Assembly (NCBI GenBank): GCA_025370055.1
Contig: CP073041.1
Span: 2,852,001-2,916,000 of the forward strand
DNA length: 64,000 nucleotides
Source: Woronichinia naegeliana WA131
Lineage (GTDB): Bacteria; Cyanobacteriota; Cyanobacteriia; Cyanobacteriales; Microcystaceae
Reading direction: 5' to 3'
The position numbers and the translations under genes are program-made. Below the pieces are notes generated by a model. That model ran no database searches, was not told the origin of the DNA, and worked only from the letters and a program-made list of their open reading frames with translations. Shown here one piece after another: positions 1 through 9,623 of the stretch (within the stretch, counting starts at the first letter, position 1; each line of letters starts with the position of its first letter).

Positions 1-301
1 TACTATAGCTTTCCATTCCTATAAAGTACTGTAAATAAGGGTTCTCTTTTATTTGTTCTACTGTTTCTCTGTCACTTTTTCCTGAAATTTCTTTGATAAT
101 TAATGCTCCTAATGCCATTCTAAATGATTTGGCTGGGGCTCCTTTTTTTTCTGTGAAGTTTTTTGCATATTCTTCCTCATATTCTTCCCAAAGAATCATT
201 TTTGACATTTCTATCCAACGATTTTCTTCGTCTAACTGCCCGCCGAACAGATTTTTCAAGTTTTCTGGTGTTTCAATTGAGTACTGTTGCTTTCGGTACA
301 T
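1..301 (-). CDS. IS5-like transposase, N-terminal part (runs off window)
   Basis: Reading leftward from the ATG at 301, the protein begins MYRKQQYSIETPENL and matches residues 1-100 of the intact 452-residue transposase at 31011-32369 almost perfectly. This is the DNA-binding N-terminal region (DUF772-like). The catalytic DDE region would lie beyond the window, so completeness cannot be judged. Confidence 0.8.
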   Translation of the reverse strand, partial: MYRKQQYSIETPENLKNLFGGQLDEENRWIEMSKMILWEEYEEEYAKNFTEKKGAPAKSFRMALGALIIKEISGKSDRETVEQIKENPYLQYFIGMESYS

Positions 302-425
302 CTGCTTTCTCTCTTCTTAATGCAATGGTTTTGAGGCATTCTACCCTATTTTCGTGCATTCTAGCGGTTCTTAATTCGCCTACTATTTTTCTCCGTAAAG
401 GTTTCAGCTTTTTTCAGCAAGCCCT
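1..425 (-). mobile_element. IS5-like element, copy 1 (cut by window edge)
   Basis: The right end matches the intact copy at 30804-32493, including the terminal TTCAGCAAGCCCT. The 4 bases AAGT (426-429) separate it from the next head-to-tail copy starting at 430. The rest lies outside the window. Family assignment (IS5 group with a DUF772-type N-terminus; IS1182 is the alternative) rests on the transposase. Confidence 0.85.
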
Positions 426-870
426 AAGTAGGGCTTGCTGAAAAAGTCAAAAAACGAAGGAAATGTGGGTTAGGGAAGTATGGACTGAAAAAGCACAGAT
501 AACTTATCCTTATAGAAAGAAGTCAAAATACAGATTTTGTTTAATCTATTGTCCCTTTATTTCTAAAAAGGTCAGCAAAAGTCACTCCTCACAAAAGAGA
601 AGAAAATTAACACCATTTTTCAGAAGAAAAACGACTCTACAACTTTTTACTTTTTGCTTCCTTCTTTGTCTTCTGAAGTGGGTGTGACCTTTAGTTGATG
701 AAGGAAAAGAAAAGTGTTAACATGGGATGAAAAGTGACAAAGAGGAAACAATGATGACAGCAAAACTAATTAATGTAGAGGGTTCAAAGATAAAAATAGA
801 ACTAACATTAGAACTCAGTCGTTCAATGTTGGATACAGAAATAAATATTCAAAAAGGCTTAAACGAAGTA

Positions 871-2095
871 GTGGTCTGTCAAGCTAAAGATTGTGAATTT
901 GAGGGAAAATGGAGAGGCTATTCATTACCTCAACAGATATCGTAATAAGTAACCATGCTCAAGACCTATATTGTCCGATTAAGTCAAGAAGAACGTCAGA
1001 CCCTAAAAGATTTGGTATCCATCGGCAAAGGAGCGGCTTACAAAATTAAGCACGCCAATATTCTGTTAAACATTGATGTGAATGGACAAGGATGGACGGA
1101 TGAGGAAGCTGCCGCCGCCTTTAGTTGTCACCGTAACACAGTCGCCAATCTCAGGGAGCGATTGGTCAATGAAGGTGTGGAGTCAGCATTAAGCCGCAAG
1201 CCCCGCAAAACGCCGCCTCGTCAACCGATTATTGATGGAGAGGTAGAAGCAAAACTAATCGCCTTACGTTGTGGAGAACCGCCTGCTGGTCAAGCCCGTT
1301 GGACATTGAGGTTACTAGCCGACAAGGCGGTCGAGTTAGAAATTGTGCCAGCAATTAGTCACGAAACCGTGCGTCAAGTGTTAAAAAAAACGAACTAAAA
1401 CCTCATCTGCGACAGATGTACGTGATTCCACCAGAAAAGAGTGCCGAATTTGTGTCTAACATGGAAGATGTTCTAGAAATTTATCACCGACCCTATGACC
1501 CCAATTGTCCAGTGATTTGCATGGATGAGCAACCTATACAATTGGTCAAAGAAACCCGCCTTCCTCTACCAGCCAAACCTGGACAGCCAGAGGCGCATGA
1601 TTACGAATATGAACGCAATGGAACAGCCAATATCTTTATGTTTACAGAACCCTTGTCTGGGTGGCGAAAGACAGTTGTCAGTGAACGTAGAACATCGGTT
1701 GACTGGGCAACAGAAATTAAGAATTTACTCGATAACGACTATGCTGATAACGACAAAGTCATTTTAGTATGTGATCAGCTAAATACTCACAAACTTGCCT
1801 CACTATATGAAGCATTTGAGCCTTCCACGGCTCGTCGTCTAGTCGAACGGTTGGAAATTCACCATACCCCAAAACATGGCAGTTGGCTTAATATTGCTGA
1901 AAACGAGCTGTCCGCAATGACTCGGCAATGCCTAGCTCGTCGAATTCCAGATCGGGAAACTTTAGAGCAAGAAACAACGGCTTGGTACACTCAGCGCAAT
2001 CATTCCCAAAAGTCGGTAGATTGGCAATTCACGACGGCTGAGGCTCGTATCCGTCTCAAGCGTCTTTATCCACAAATAGAAAATTGACAGACCAG
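871..2095 (+). mobile_element. IS630-family element inside ISKra4
   Basis: TA dinucleotides flank it (869-870 and 2096-2097), the usual IS630 target. The ends share the inverted repeat TGGTCTGTCAA / TTGACAGACCA. Removing it restores the uninterrupted ISKra4 sequence seen in the second copy (CGAAGTAGGTTGC). Confidence 0.92.
955..2087 (+). CDS. IS630-family transposase made from two overlapping frames
   Basis: The frame 955-1398 encodes the helix-turn-helix region (TDEEAAAAFSCHRNTVANLRERL, about residues 40-62). The frame 1416-2087 encodes the DDE domain: VICMDEQPIQL, LVCDQLNTHK and HGSWLNIAENE carry the three acidic residues. The two join by a -1 shift on an A run at about 1382-1389 (TTA AAA AAA ACG read as AAC GAA). 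Split frames of this kind are common in IS630 relatives and suggest programmed slippage rather than decay. Both halves are otherwise undamaged, so the element may still be active. Confidence 0.85.
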
Positions 2096-2263
2096 TAGGT
2101 TGCATCGCCAGCAAAGAAGCCTTGAAATATTTAGATACAGATGGTTCACCCTTAAAAATCGGTGAAGAAATCTGGAAGAGTAAGGGAGAGCAACCGAAAG
2201 AATATCAAACACCTTATGGTGAGGTTATAGTGAATCGTCATGTATATCAGCGTTCACCTTTGA

Positions 2264-3262
2264 GGAAAAACGTATTGCCCCTTAGAAAGAGAAGCAAGGA
2301 TAATCATAACATCAACGCCATTATTGGCAAAACAGGTATCCTCAAAAATGTCAGGGATGGCAGGCAAAGAGGTGAAAAATGATTTATTAGAAAATCATGG
2401 TAGAAAAGTAGCGCTATCCTATATCCAAAGATTGAGTGAAGCAGTAGGAAGTGTGGTACAGGCAAAAGAAGAAGCGTGGAGTTATGCCCCGCCCAAGGAG
2501 GATAGCCAAATTGCAACAGTGGGAATAGGATTAGATGGAACCTGTATGCTGATGTGTGAGGATGGCTACCGTGAAGCAATGGTGGGAACCGTTTCCCTAT
2601 ACGATAGTGAAGGCGAACGTCAACCTACAATCTATCTAGGTGCGGCACCAGAGTATGGAAAAAAGAGTTTTCTAGAAAGATTAGAAAGAGAAATTGAGCG
2701 AGCGAAAAACCGTTATCCAGAGGCAACATTGGTCGGGATAGCAGACGGGGCAGAATCAAATTGGAAGTTTTTAGAAAAGCAAACGGAAGAACAGATATTA
2801 GATTTCTATCATGCCTCTGGTTACTTAGGTGCCTTGGCAGAAGCGTTGCATCCGAATACCGTGTCAAAACAAAAAGAATGGTTGACTGAAAATTGTCGAG
2901 AACTCAAGCATGAAAAAGGAAAAGCAGGAGAACTGCTAAATCTGATGAAAGAAGTCAAAGAAGAAAAAAGTCATTCTAAGAATCTTACCGAGAAACTACA
3001 AGCGGCGATTACTTATTACGAGAATCATCAGCATCAAATGGATTATGCTGAATACTTAGAGAAAAAGTATCCGATTGGTTCAGGTGTTACGGAAGCAGCT
3101 TGTAAGACGTTGGTCAAACAACGATTATGTTGTTCAGGGATGCGATGGAAGGAAAAAGGAGCAGGAATTATTTTGAGCCTACGAGCTTTGGTATTGACCA
3201 AGGAACGATGGAGTCAATTTTGGGCAAAACTTGATCAATATGGGTTCCCTGTAGAACCCTGA
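2264..3262 (+). CDS. ISKra4 transposase, catalytic second frame
   Basis: This is the catalytic part of an ISKra4-family transposase. The open frame begins after a TGA at 2261 with GKTYCPLEREARIIITSTP, so it probably continues the first frame through frameshifting; a TTG at 2324 and an ATG at 2348 are the only internal starts seen. Conserved blocks include GIGLDGTCM, LVGIADGAESNW, DFYHASGYLGA and the C-terminal KYPIGSGVTEAACKTLVKQR, the signature of the family. It is intact here, but its upstream frame is cut by IS630, so the element is probably inactive. The second copy differs by SDV for SGV in the last block. Confidence 0.85.
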   Translation, partial: GKTYCPLEREARIIITSTPLLAKQVSSKMSGMAGKEVKNDLLENHGRKVALSYIQRLSEAVGSVVQAKEEAWSYAPPKEDSQIATVGIGLDGTCMLMCEDGYREAMVGTVSLYDSEGERQPTIYLGAAPEYGKKSFLERLEREIERAKNRYPEATLVGIADGAESNWKFLEKQTEEQILDFYHASGYLGALAEALHPNTVSKQKEWLTENCRELKHEKGKAGELLNLMKEVKEEKSHSKNLTEKLQAAITYYENHQHQMDYAEYLEKKYPIGSGVTEAACKTLVKQRLCCSGMRWKEKGAGIILSLRALVLTKERWSQFWAKLDQYGFPVEP

Positions 3263-3858
3263 TTACAACAGCTTTTATCAACTAAAGGTCGCACCCTCTG
3301 AAGTAGAGTAGAAAGATTCATTACCAAAAAGTTCATCGCAATTACCGTTTCCGAGGTCTCAGGAAGTTTAGCCATCACTCGACCCAGACTAAATCTTCGC
3401 TTTCCCTGTCCGAATTTACCCTCAATGGCATGACGCACTCTTTCATCTGAGCGTGCCTCTTGCTTTTTTCTTTGCTCACCTCTTTCGGCGGTCTTCCCAA
3501 TGGGGAACCACTCATTCTTATACCCCTTTCTTTACAATAAGCTCGATTCGCTCTTGTTCGATATATTTTGTCCACATGAACCGATTCCGGATAACATCCT
3601 GTTTCCCTTTTATATTCTTCTATTCGCGCTTGTAAATCTCCCGATTCGTTGTAATTATCCCAACTTAATTTGTCTAAGAAAACAAAGCCATTCACATTGC
3701 TTGCCGATATTTTAGCTCCAAACTCTACTGCTTTTCCGGCTTTTCCACGCACTATTGAACGGACGTGAGTTTAGGTTACACTCACGATTCTGTTTTCCAC
3801 TTTATCTGTCTTTTTTTTATACATTTCTAACTGTTGCTCATACACTTTTCCTATAGTT

Positions 3859-4070
3859 AGGGTCTGCTGAAAAAGTCCACAAAACGAACCTAGATGCCAC
3901 AGGACGCGAAAAATGGTGACTTCAGAGAGTTGTTTCCAATTTCAACCCCCAGTTTTCCAACGACGTGCATGGGCTTTGAGCCTCCAAAGGCCATAACCTT
4001 GCACCTGATCGTTTTTAAAATGCTTGAAAGCATTATCCGGCAAAGGTTCTATACTTATTCAGCAAGCCCT
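3859..4070. mobile_element. 212-bp MITE with IS5-like ends, copy 1
   Basis: The ends are AGGGTCTGCTGAAAAAGTC and TTATTCAGCAAGCCCT, very close to the IS5-like ends. A 4-bp target duplication AGTT flanks it (3855-3858, 4071-4074). It interrupts IS5-like copy 2: the uninterrupted site CCTATAGTTACAAGCTG is seen at about 8471. It has no coding capacity and is probably mobilised by the IS5-like transposase. Confidence 0.9.
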
Positions 4071-4455
4071 AGTTACAAGCTGTTCTTGCTCCTTTTTTGT
4101 TAGTTTTTCTAACTTTGCTCCCTCTTCTCTAAGTACAGGACAAAAGGCTTGAAAAGTATACGAGAAAGGGGTTTCATGGAAGATGAACGTAATGTAAGAA
4201 AACCCATGAACCAATATAACGCATTGAAACAAGCCCTAAAACCCCATTTGGGATGGCATGGTGCCAGACTCTCCTTCCTAGCCTTGTTCTTACTCGCCCT
4301 CCTCAAAGTGAAAACGGTTAACCTTAAAGAATTGGCTCTGGGTTTTGAAGGTCGGGCATTGGTGGATTCTCATTACAAACGCTTACAACGCTTTTTCTCA
4401 GGATTTGAGCTGGATTACCATCACATTGCCCGTATTGTAGTCAGTTGGCTGGATA

Positions 4456-5907
4456 CATTGGTGTCAACTTAAGCCAAAATGCCTACTCACAAAAGATTAG
4501 CCTAAAAGCAGGCGGAAGTAAGAGTCGGCTGAAAAAAAGGTTAGTATATAAAAAAGTGAGCAAAAAACAAATGGCAAGACAACATCCTCGGAGAAAAGGA
4601 AACCCAGACTTACGTCGTAAGACAAATCAGCCAGGGGTAGAAATCCCTGAAATAACAAAAGAGTTGTTTGAATTACTAGAACCCACAATGTTTACACCAT
4701 TAAAATATTTACAGGGAACTCATGAGAAAATGATGAGAGATAGGGTATTAAATTTACCAGTAATGGTGGCATTAGTGTTAAGTATAGTGTATCGTCAAAT
4801 AGCGGGTATAAGTGAAGCGGTAAGACTGTTAGAGGAAGAGGGATTGCTATGGGTAGCATCATTAAAAGTAAGCAAACAGGCAGTATCAAAAAGAATGATG
4901 AATGTGCCAGCCGAAATATTTGCAATATTACTAAAAGAAGTGTTAGAAAAAGCAGCCGAAAAAGGGAAGAAGCTCCAAGTAGGAGAAAAATGGGAAAAAA
5001 TAAGAGAAAAGTTTAGTGCAGTGTGGATAGCAGATGGCTAAACGCTAGAGCAGATAAGGAAAAATATGAAAATAAGTAAAAAAGAAGAAAAGAGTAAATT
5101 GGGGGGTAAAATAATGATGGTAGTGGAAGCCTTTACCCAAAGACCCGTTACTTTATGGTACACAGAAAATGATAAATCAAATGATAAAATATGGTGTGAA
5201 GAATTGGCAGCTAAATTACCAGAAAATGGTTTAATTCTCGTAGATATGGGATTTTTTAGCTTTGTGTGGTTTGATTTGTTAACAGAAGCTAAAAAGTTTT
5301 TTCTAACCAGATTTAGAGCGGGTACATCTTACAAAACCAAACAAGTATTGTCTCAAGGTAGTCATTACAGAGATGAGATTATCATTATGGGAAATTACCG
5401 TTCTAATCCTTGCAAGCATCCGGTGAGATTAGTCTCAGTATTATGGGGAACAATCTGGTATCAGTATTTAACAAATGTGTTGTCTCCCGAACAACTGTCC
5501 GCCGAAGAGGTCTGTGATTTATATCGAAGACGATGGACAATCGAAGAAGCCTTTTTATTAACGAAAAGACTTTTAGGACTAGCCTATTTATGGGTAGGGA
5601 ATAAGAATGGTGTCCAAATCCAGATTATTTGCACTTTGATTTTCTATACGGTCTTAAATCAATTGGTAGGGGAAGTGGCGATTGCTCTAAATCAACCGAA
5701 AGAAAAAATCTCAGTAGAGATGGTGTTTCGGAGTCTATACTATGTAGCGAAGGCTATTGCTAGAGGAGAAAAGCCTGATACAGTAACCTATCTGGCTGAA
5801 CGTGCTAAGTTATTTGGTTTGGTCAAAGCTGAGAGAAAGCGACATCGAGAAAAGGCCGCTCTCAATCAACAAATTTGGGAACCCATTCCTTTAAGTTGAC
5901 ACGGATG
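4456..5907 (+). mobile_element. Second IS4-superfamily element inside the IS4 copy
   Basis: The ends are imperfect inverted repeats (CATTGGTGTCAACTTAA / CATCCGTGTCAACTTAA on the other strand). A 9-bp target duplication GGCTGGATA (4447-4455 and 5908-5916) flanks it. Excision restores the IS4 reading frame ...VSWLDIPQPW. Confidence 0.92.
4571..5899 (+). pseudogene. IS4-superfamily transposase with one nonsense codon
   Basis: A single frame runs from ATG 4571 (MARQHPRRKGNPDLRRK) to 5899 with one in-frame TAA at 5039-5041, exactly after the first catalytic block VWIADG. The next residues are TLEQIRKNMK, so a serine codon TCA to TAA change is the simplest explanation. The other blocks are ILVDMGFFSF and YRRRWTIEEAFLLTK (Y-x2-R-x3-E-x6-K). 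Apart from the nonsense codon the gene looks undamaged, so inactivation is recent. Confidence 0.85.
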
Positions 5908-5939
5908 GGCTGGATATCCCTCAACCTTGGGTATTAAGT

Positions 5940-7628
5940 AGGGCTTGCTGAAAAAAGCTGAAACCTTTACGGAGAAAAATAGTAGGCGAATTAAGAACCG
6001 CTAGAATGCACGAAAATAGGGTAGAATGCCTCAAAACCATTGCATTAAGAAGAGAGAAAGCAGATGTACCGAAAGCAACAGTACTCAATTGAAACACCAG
6101 AAAACTTGAAAAATCTGTTCGGCGGGCAGTTAGACGAAGAAAATCGTTGGATAGAAATGTCAAAAATGATTCTTTGGGAAGAATATGAGGAAGAATATGC
6201 AAAAAACTTCACAGAAAAAAAAGGAGCCCCAGCCAAATCATTTAGAATGGCATTAGGAGCATTAATTATCAAAGAAATTTCAGGAAAAAGTGACAGAGAA
6301 ACAGTAGAACAAATAAAAGAGAACCCTTATTTACAGTACTTTATAGGAATGGAAAGCTATAGTAGCAAAGAAGCATTTAATGCGTCAATGATGGTTCATT
6401 TTCGTAAAAAAATAGGAATGGAATTAATAAATAAAATTAATAAAGAAATAGAAAAAAAGCGACGGGTGTAGCGTCAGAAAAAAAAGAAAATGAAGGAAAG
6501 TTATTGTTAGATGCGACTTGTACACCAGCAGATATAAAATATCCAACGGATATAGGAATATTGAATGATGCCAGAGAAAAAACAGAAAAAATAATAGATA
6601 AGCTGTATGAAGAAATAAAAGAGAAAAGGAAAGAAAAGCCGAGGACTTATAGGGAAGTGGCAAGAAAAGAGTACTTAGCCATAGCAAAAAAACGTCGTGT
6701 GTCAAAAAAAGAAAGAAGAAAAGGAACAAAAAAACAACTAGGATATATAAAAAGAAACTTGTCTGATATAGAAAAAATGATAGAAGAGGGAGCAAAGTTA
6801 GAAAAACTAACGAAAAAAGAGCAAGAAGAGCTTGTAACGATAGGAAAAGTGTATGAGCAACAGTTAGAAATGTATGAAAAAAAGACAAATAAAGTAGAAA
6901 ACAGAATTGTGAGTGTAAGCCAACCTCACGTGCGTCCAATAGTGCGTGGAAAAGCGGGAAAAGCAGTAGAGTTTGGAGCTAAAATATCGGCAAGTAATGT
7001 GAATGGCTTTGTCTTCTTAGACAAATTAAGTTGGGATAATTACAACGAATCGGGAGATTTACAAGCGCGAATAGAAGAATATAAAAGGGAAACAGGATGT
7101 TATCCGGAATCGGTTCATGTGGATAAAATCTATCGAACAAAAGCGAATCGAGCTTATTGTAAAGAAAGGGATATAAGAATGAGTGGTCCCCGATTGGGAA
7201 GACCGCCGAAAGAGGTGAGCAAAGAAAAAAAGAAAGAGGCACGCTCAGATGAAAGAGTGCGTAATGCCATTGAGGGTAAATTCGGACAGGGAAAGAGGAA
7301 ATTTAGTCTTGGTCGAGTGATGGCCAAACTACCTGAGACCTCGGAAACGGTAATTGCGATGAACTTTTTGGTAATGAATCTTTCTACTCTACTTCAGAAG
7401 ACAAAAAGTAAAAAGTTGTAGAGTCGTTTTTCTTGTGAAAAATGGTGTTAATTTTCCTCTCTTTTGTGAGGAGTGATTTGTGTTGACCTTTTTAGACAGA
7501 AAGGAACAATAGATTAAACAAAATCTGTATTTTGATTTGTTTCCATAAGGATAAGTTATCTATGCTTTTTCAGTCCATACTTCCCTAACCCACATTTCTT
7601 TCGTTTTTTGACTTTTTCAGCAAGCCCT
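5940..7628 (+). mobile_element. IS5-like element, copy 3
   Basis: Terminal AGGGCTTGCTGAAAAA at 5940 and the complementary end at 7628 are flanked by a 4-bp duplication AAGT (5936-5939, 7629-7632). The element is 1,689 bp, one base shorter than the intact copy at 30804-32493, and inserted in the opposite orientation to that copy. It cuts the IS4 transposase at its first catalytic block. Confidence 0.93.
6064..7421 (+). pseudogene. IS5-like transposase, one-base deletion
   Basis: The frame opened at ATG 6064 ends at 6471 after KEIEKKRRV because an A run at about 6454-6460 is one A shorter than in the intact gene (EKKATGVASEKKE). Downstream the correct frame resumes (6504-7421) with LLLDATCTPADIKYP, SVHVDKIYRTKANRAYCKE and NAIEGKFGQGKRKFS. 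Otherwise it is almost identical to the 452-residue intact transposase. Confidence 0.88.
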
Positions 7629-8424
7629 AAGTATTGACCGCACAACCTGGGAGTTTGGCAGTCATGGTTATAATATCCTCACTGTCGGCATTGTCCATGA
7701 AGGAGTAGCCATTCCCATCTTGTGGTGGATGCTTAGCAAGAAAAAGGGCAATTCTAACAGTGATGAACGAATGCGTTTTATCGAGGAGATGCTCAAGATT
7801 TTTCCCACCGCCCTGATTCGTTGTTTATGTGGCGACCGTGAGTTTATTGGTCAGGCTTGGCTTCGCTATCTTCTGCTCGAACCGCTACTGGCTTTCTGTC
7901 TGAGAATTCGGGCTACGGACAAGATTGAGCACAATGGCAAGCTTTTGGCCGCCAAAGTCATTTTTGCCCATCTTGCAAAAGAGTGAATCTCAACGTCTTC
8001 AAGGGAGTTGTCGGGTTTGGGGATATCCTGTTTCTGTAGAGGCTCTTCGCTTGCCTGATAATTCTCTACTCATCGTCATTGGACATCCCGATTCCCAAGG
8101 TCTTATTCACGATTATGCCCTGCGTTGGGGCATTGAAACCCTTTTTGGCATCTTTAAGACTCGTGGCTTTTGCTTGGAATCTACTCACTTTACTGACCCC
8201 AAGCGTCTTCGTAAGCTTTTGGCTTTACTGACTTTAGCTTTGGCTTGGTCTCTCAAAACTGGTCTAGCAATTCATCATCTTCATCCCATTCCCCTCAAGA
8301 AACATGGTCGCCTAGCGCAGAGTCTTTTTCGTCTTGGTTTTGACCATCTTCGTCATCTTGTTCTTAATCCTTCTCTACCCAATTTTTCTCTTTTTCTCGA
8401 CTCCCTACATTTTTTGTCCTGTAC

Positions 8425-9252
8425 TTAGGTCTTTTTTTTATACATTTCTAACTGTTGCTCATACACTTTTCCTATAGTTACAAGCTGTTCTTGCTCCTTT
8501 TTTGTTAGTTTTTCTAACTTTGCTCCCTCTTCTATCATTTTTTCTATATGAGACAAGTTTCTTTTTATATATTGTAGTTGTTTTTTTATTCCTTTTCTTC
8601 TTTCTTTCTTTGACACACTACGTTCTTTCACTATGGCTAAGTAATTTTTTCTTGCCACTTCTCTATAAGTCCGCGGCTTTTCCTTCCTTTTCTCTTTTAT
8701 TTCTTCATACAGCTTATCTATTATTTTTTCCGTTTCTTCTCTTGCCTCACTCAATATTTCTATATCCGTTGGATATTTTATATCGGCTGGTGTACAAGGC
8801 CCATCTAACAATAATTTTCCTTCATTTTCTTTCTTTTTTAACACTATACCCTCCACATTTTTTACTATTTCTTTATTAATTTTATTTATTAATTCCATTC
8901 CTATTTTTTCATGAAAATGAACCATCATTGACGCATGAAATGCCGCCTTGCTACTATAGCTCTCCATACCGATAAAATACTGTAAATAAGGATTTTCTTT
9001 GATTTGTTCCACTGTTTCTCTATCACTTATTCCTAAAATTTCTTTGATTATTAATGCCCCCAATGCCATTCTAAATGATTTCGCTGGTGCGCCTTTTTCT
9101 TCTGTGAAGTTTTTAGAATAGTCTCCCTCATATTCTTCCCAGGGAATCATTTTTGACATTTTTACCCAACGATTTTCTGCGTCTAACTGCCCGTCGAACA
9201 GATTTTTGAAGTTTTCTGGTGTTTCAATTGAGCACTGCCGCTTTCGGTACAT
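8425..9252 (-). pseudogene. IS5-like transposase, N-terminal 60%
   Basis: The frame starts MYRKRQCSIETPENF at 9252 and runs through FRMALGALIIKEI, DGPCTPADIKYPTDIE and a long lysine/glutamate-rich coiled stretch (KEERRKGIKKQLQYIKR region). It ends at YEQQLEMYKKKT where the IS4 element begins. The DDE C-terminal half is missing from this piece; a matching C-terminal half, also minus strand, lies at 3297-3858. Confidence 0.85.
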
Positions 9253-9377
9253 CCGTTTTGCCTCTTCTTAATGCAAGGGTTTTGAGACATTTTAACACAT
9301 TTTCCTGCATTCTAGCTGTTCTTAATTCGGCTACTATCTTTTCTCCGTAAGAGTTTCAGCTTTTTGCGGCAAGCCCT
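8429..9377 (-). mobile_element. IS5-like element, copy 4 (5' two-thirds, diverged)
   Basis: The right end AAGCCCT at 9371-9377 and the transposase start at 9252 are in minus orientation. The element is cut at 8428 by the IS4 element. It is clearly more diverged from the intact copy than copies 1, 3, 5 and 6 (several substitutions, TTTTTGCGGCAAGCCCT end), so it is an older insertion. Confidence 0.82.
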
Positions 9378-9390
9378 AAATAGCTGTAAG

Positions 9391-9570
9391 CCTTTCATAG
9401 AAAGGCTGATTGACTGACAAAAGTTTGTCTGGATACGACCAAAGCCCCTGACAGCAAGGGTTTGAGGTGATCGAGAGCGTGTCATATCTTCATTGTGCCT
9501 GTAATGCTTATCAGCTAAGGGTTTCAAGCATTAATGCTCCATGTTTTGTCAGTCAACCAGCTATGAAAGG
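9391..9570. mobile_element. Possible MITE, about 180 bp
   Basis: The two ends form an imperfect inverted repeat: CCTTTCATAG then (A)TTGACTGACAAAA on the left (9391-9421), and the complement of CCTTTCATAGCTGGTTGACT on the right (to 9570). The left arm has about 5 extra bases. There is no open frame and no clear target duplication, so the identification is tentative. The surrounding 9378-9623 holds no gene. Confidence 0.45.
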
Positions 9571-9623
9571 ATTAGGTTAAATAAAAAATATTCAAAATAA
9601 CCTGCTGAATGTGGGTTAAAACC

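Larger units (their letters stand above)
727..2382 (+). pseudogene. ISKra4 transposase, first reading frame, split by IS630
   Basis: The first frame starts at ATG 727 (MKSDKEETMMTAKLINVEG) and resumes at 2098 after the IS630 element. The intact version in the second copy is 142 residues. In both copies the first frame leads into the catalytic frame only by a +1 shift (or its equivalent) around 2260-2264. Beyond that point the other frame reads GKTYCPLEREARII, typical of ISKra4 transposases. Confidence 0.75.
680..3296 (+). mobile_element. ISKra4-family element, copy 1 (interrupted by IS630)
   Basis: The ends are inverted repeats: GGGTGTGACCTTTAGTTGAT at 680 and its complement (GGGTGCGACCTTTAGTTGAT) ending at 3296. 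An 8-bp target duplication TCTGAAGT flanks it (672-679 and 3297-3304). Its sequence is nearly identical to the second copy at 61382-62771, apart from the IS630 element inserted at 871-2095. Confidence 0.92.
430..4128 (-). mobile_element. IS5-like element, copy 2, shattered by nested insertions
   Basis: Three pieces (430-679, 3297-3858, 4071-4128) join into the C-terminal two-thirds of an IS5-like element in minus orientation, starting with the terminal AGGGCTTGCTGAA at 430. An ISKra4 element (680-3296, target duplication TCTGAAGT) and a MITE (3859-4070, duplication AGTT) are inserted in it. It stops at the edge of an IS4 element at 4129. Confidence 0.85.
637..4128 (-). pseudogene. IS5-like transposase remnant (C-terminal part, interrupted)
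   Basis: The reverse-strand reading at 3375-3752 contains the DDE-region motif VHVDKIYRTRANRAYCKE found in the intact transposase. It is frameshifted near 3470, where a base is missing compared with the intact copy, so the AIEGKFGQGK block is out of frame. The stop codon lies at 637-639, separated from the rest by the ISKra4 insertion. A 12-base in-frame insertion is visible near 651. The copy cannot make a working transposase. Confidence 0.8.
4149..8426 (+). pseudogene. IS4-family transposase, interrupted twice and frameshifted
   Basis: The N-terminal part (4149-4455, likely start TTG 4149 or ATG 4176) reads YNALKQALKPHLGWHGARLS. The piece 5917-5939 joins 7633 to give the first catalytic block LDIPQPWVLSIDRTTWEFG. 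The second is RCLCGDREFIGQ and the third is YALRWGIETLFGIFK, the Y-x2-R-x3-E signature of IS4 transposases. A further frameshift near 7980 separates AKVIFAHLAK from SESQRLQGSCRVWG. The gene is therefore dead three times over. Confidence 0.85.
4129..8428 (+). mobile_element. IS4-family element carrying two nested insertions
   Basis: The ends are perfect inverted repeats CTAAGTACAGGACAAAA at 4129 and its complement ending at 8428. Two later elements sit inside it (4456-5907 and 5940-7628); removing both leaves an element of about 1.14 kb. It is not flanked by a normal short target duplication. Instead, 105 identical bases flank it on both sides (3808-4128 minus the MITE, and 8429-8533). Confidence 0.88.

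Noticed and set aside
6424-6939. Long hydrophobic reverse frames opposite the IS5-like transposases (also at 8502, 31493, 35726)
   Set aside because: They arise because the transposase coding strand is A-rich, so its complement reads as Phe/Leu-rich. They track every IS copy and have no independent support.
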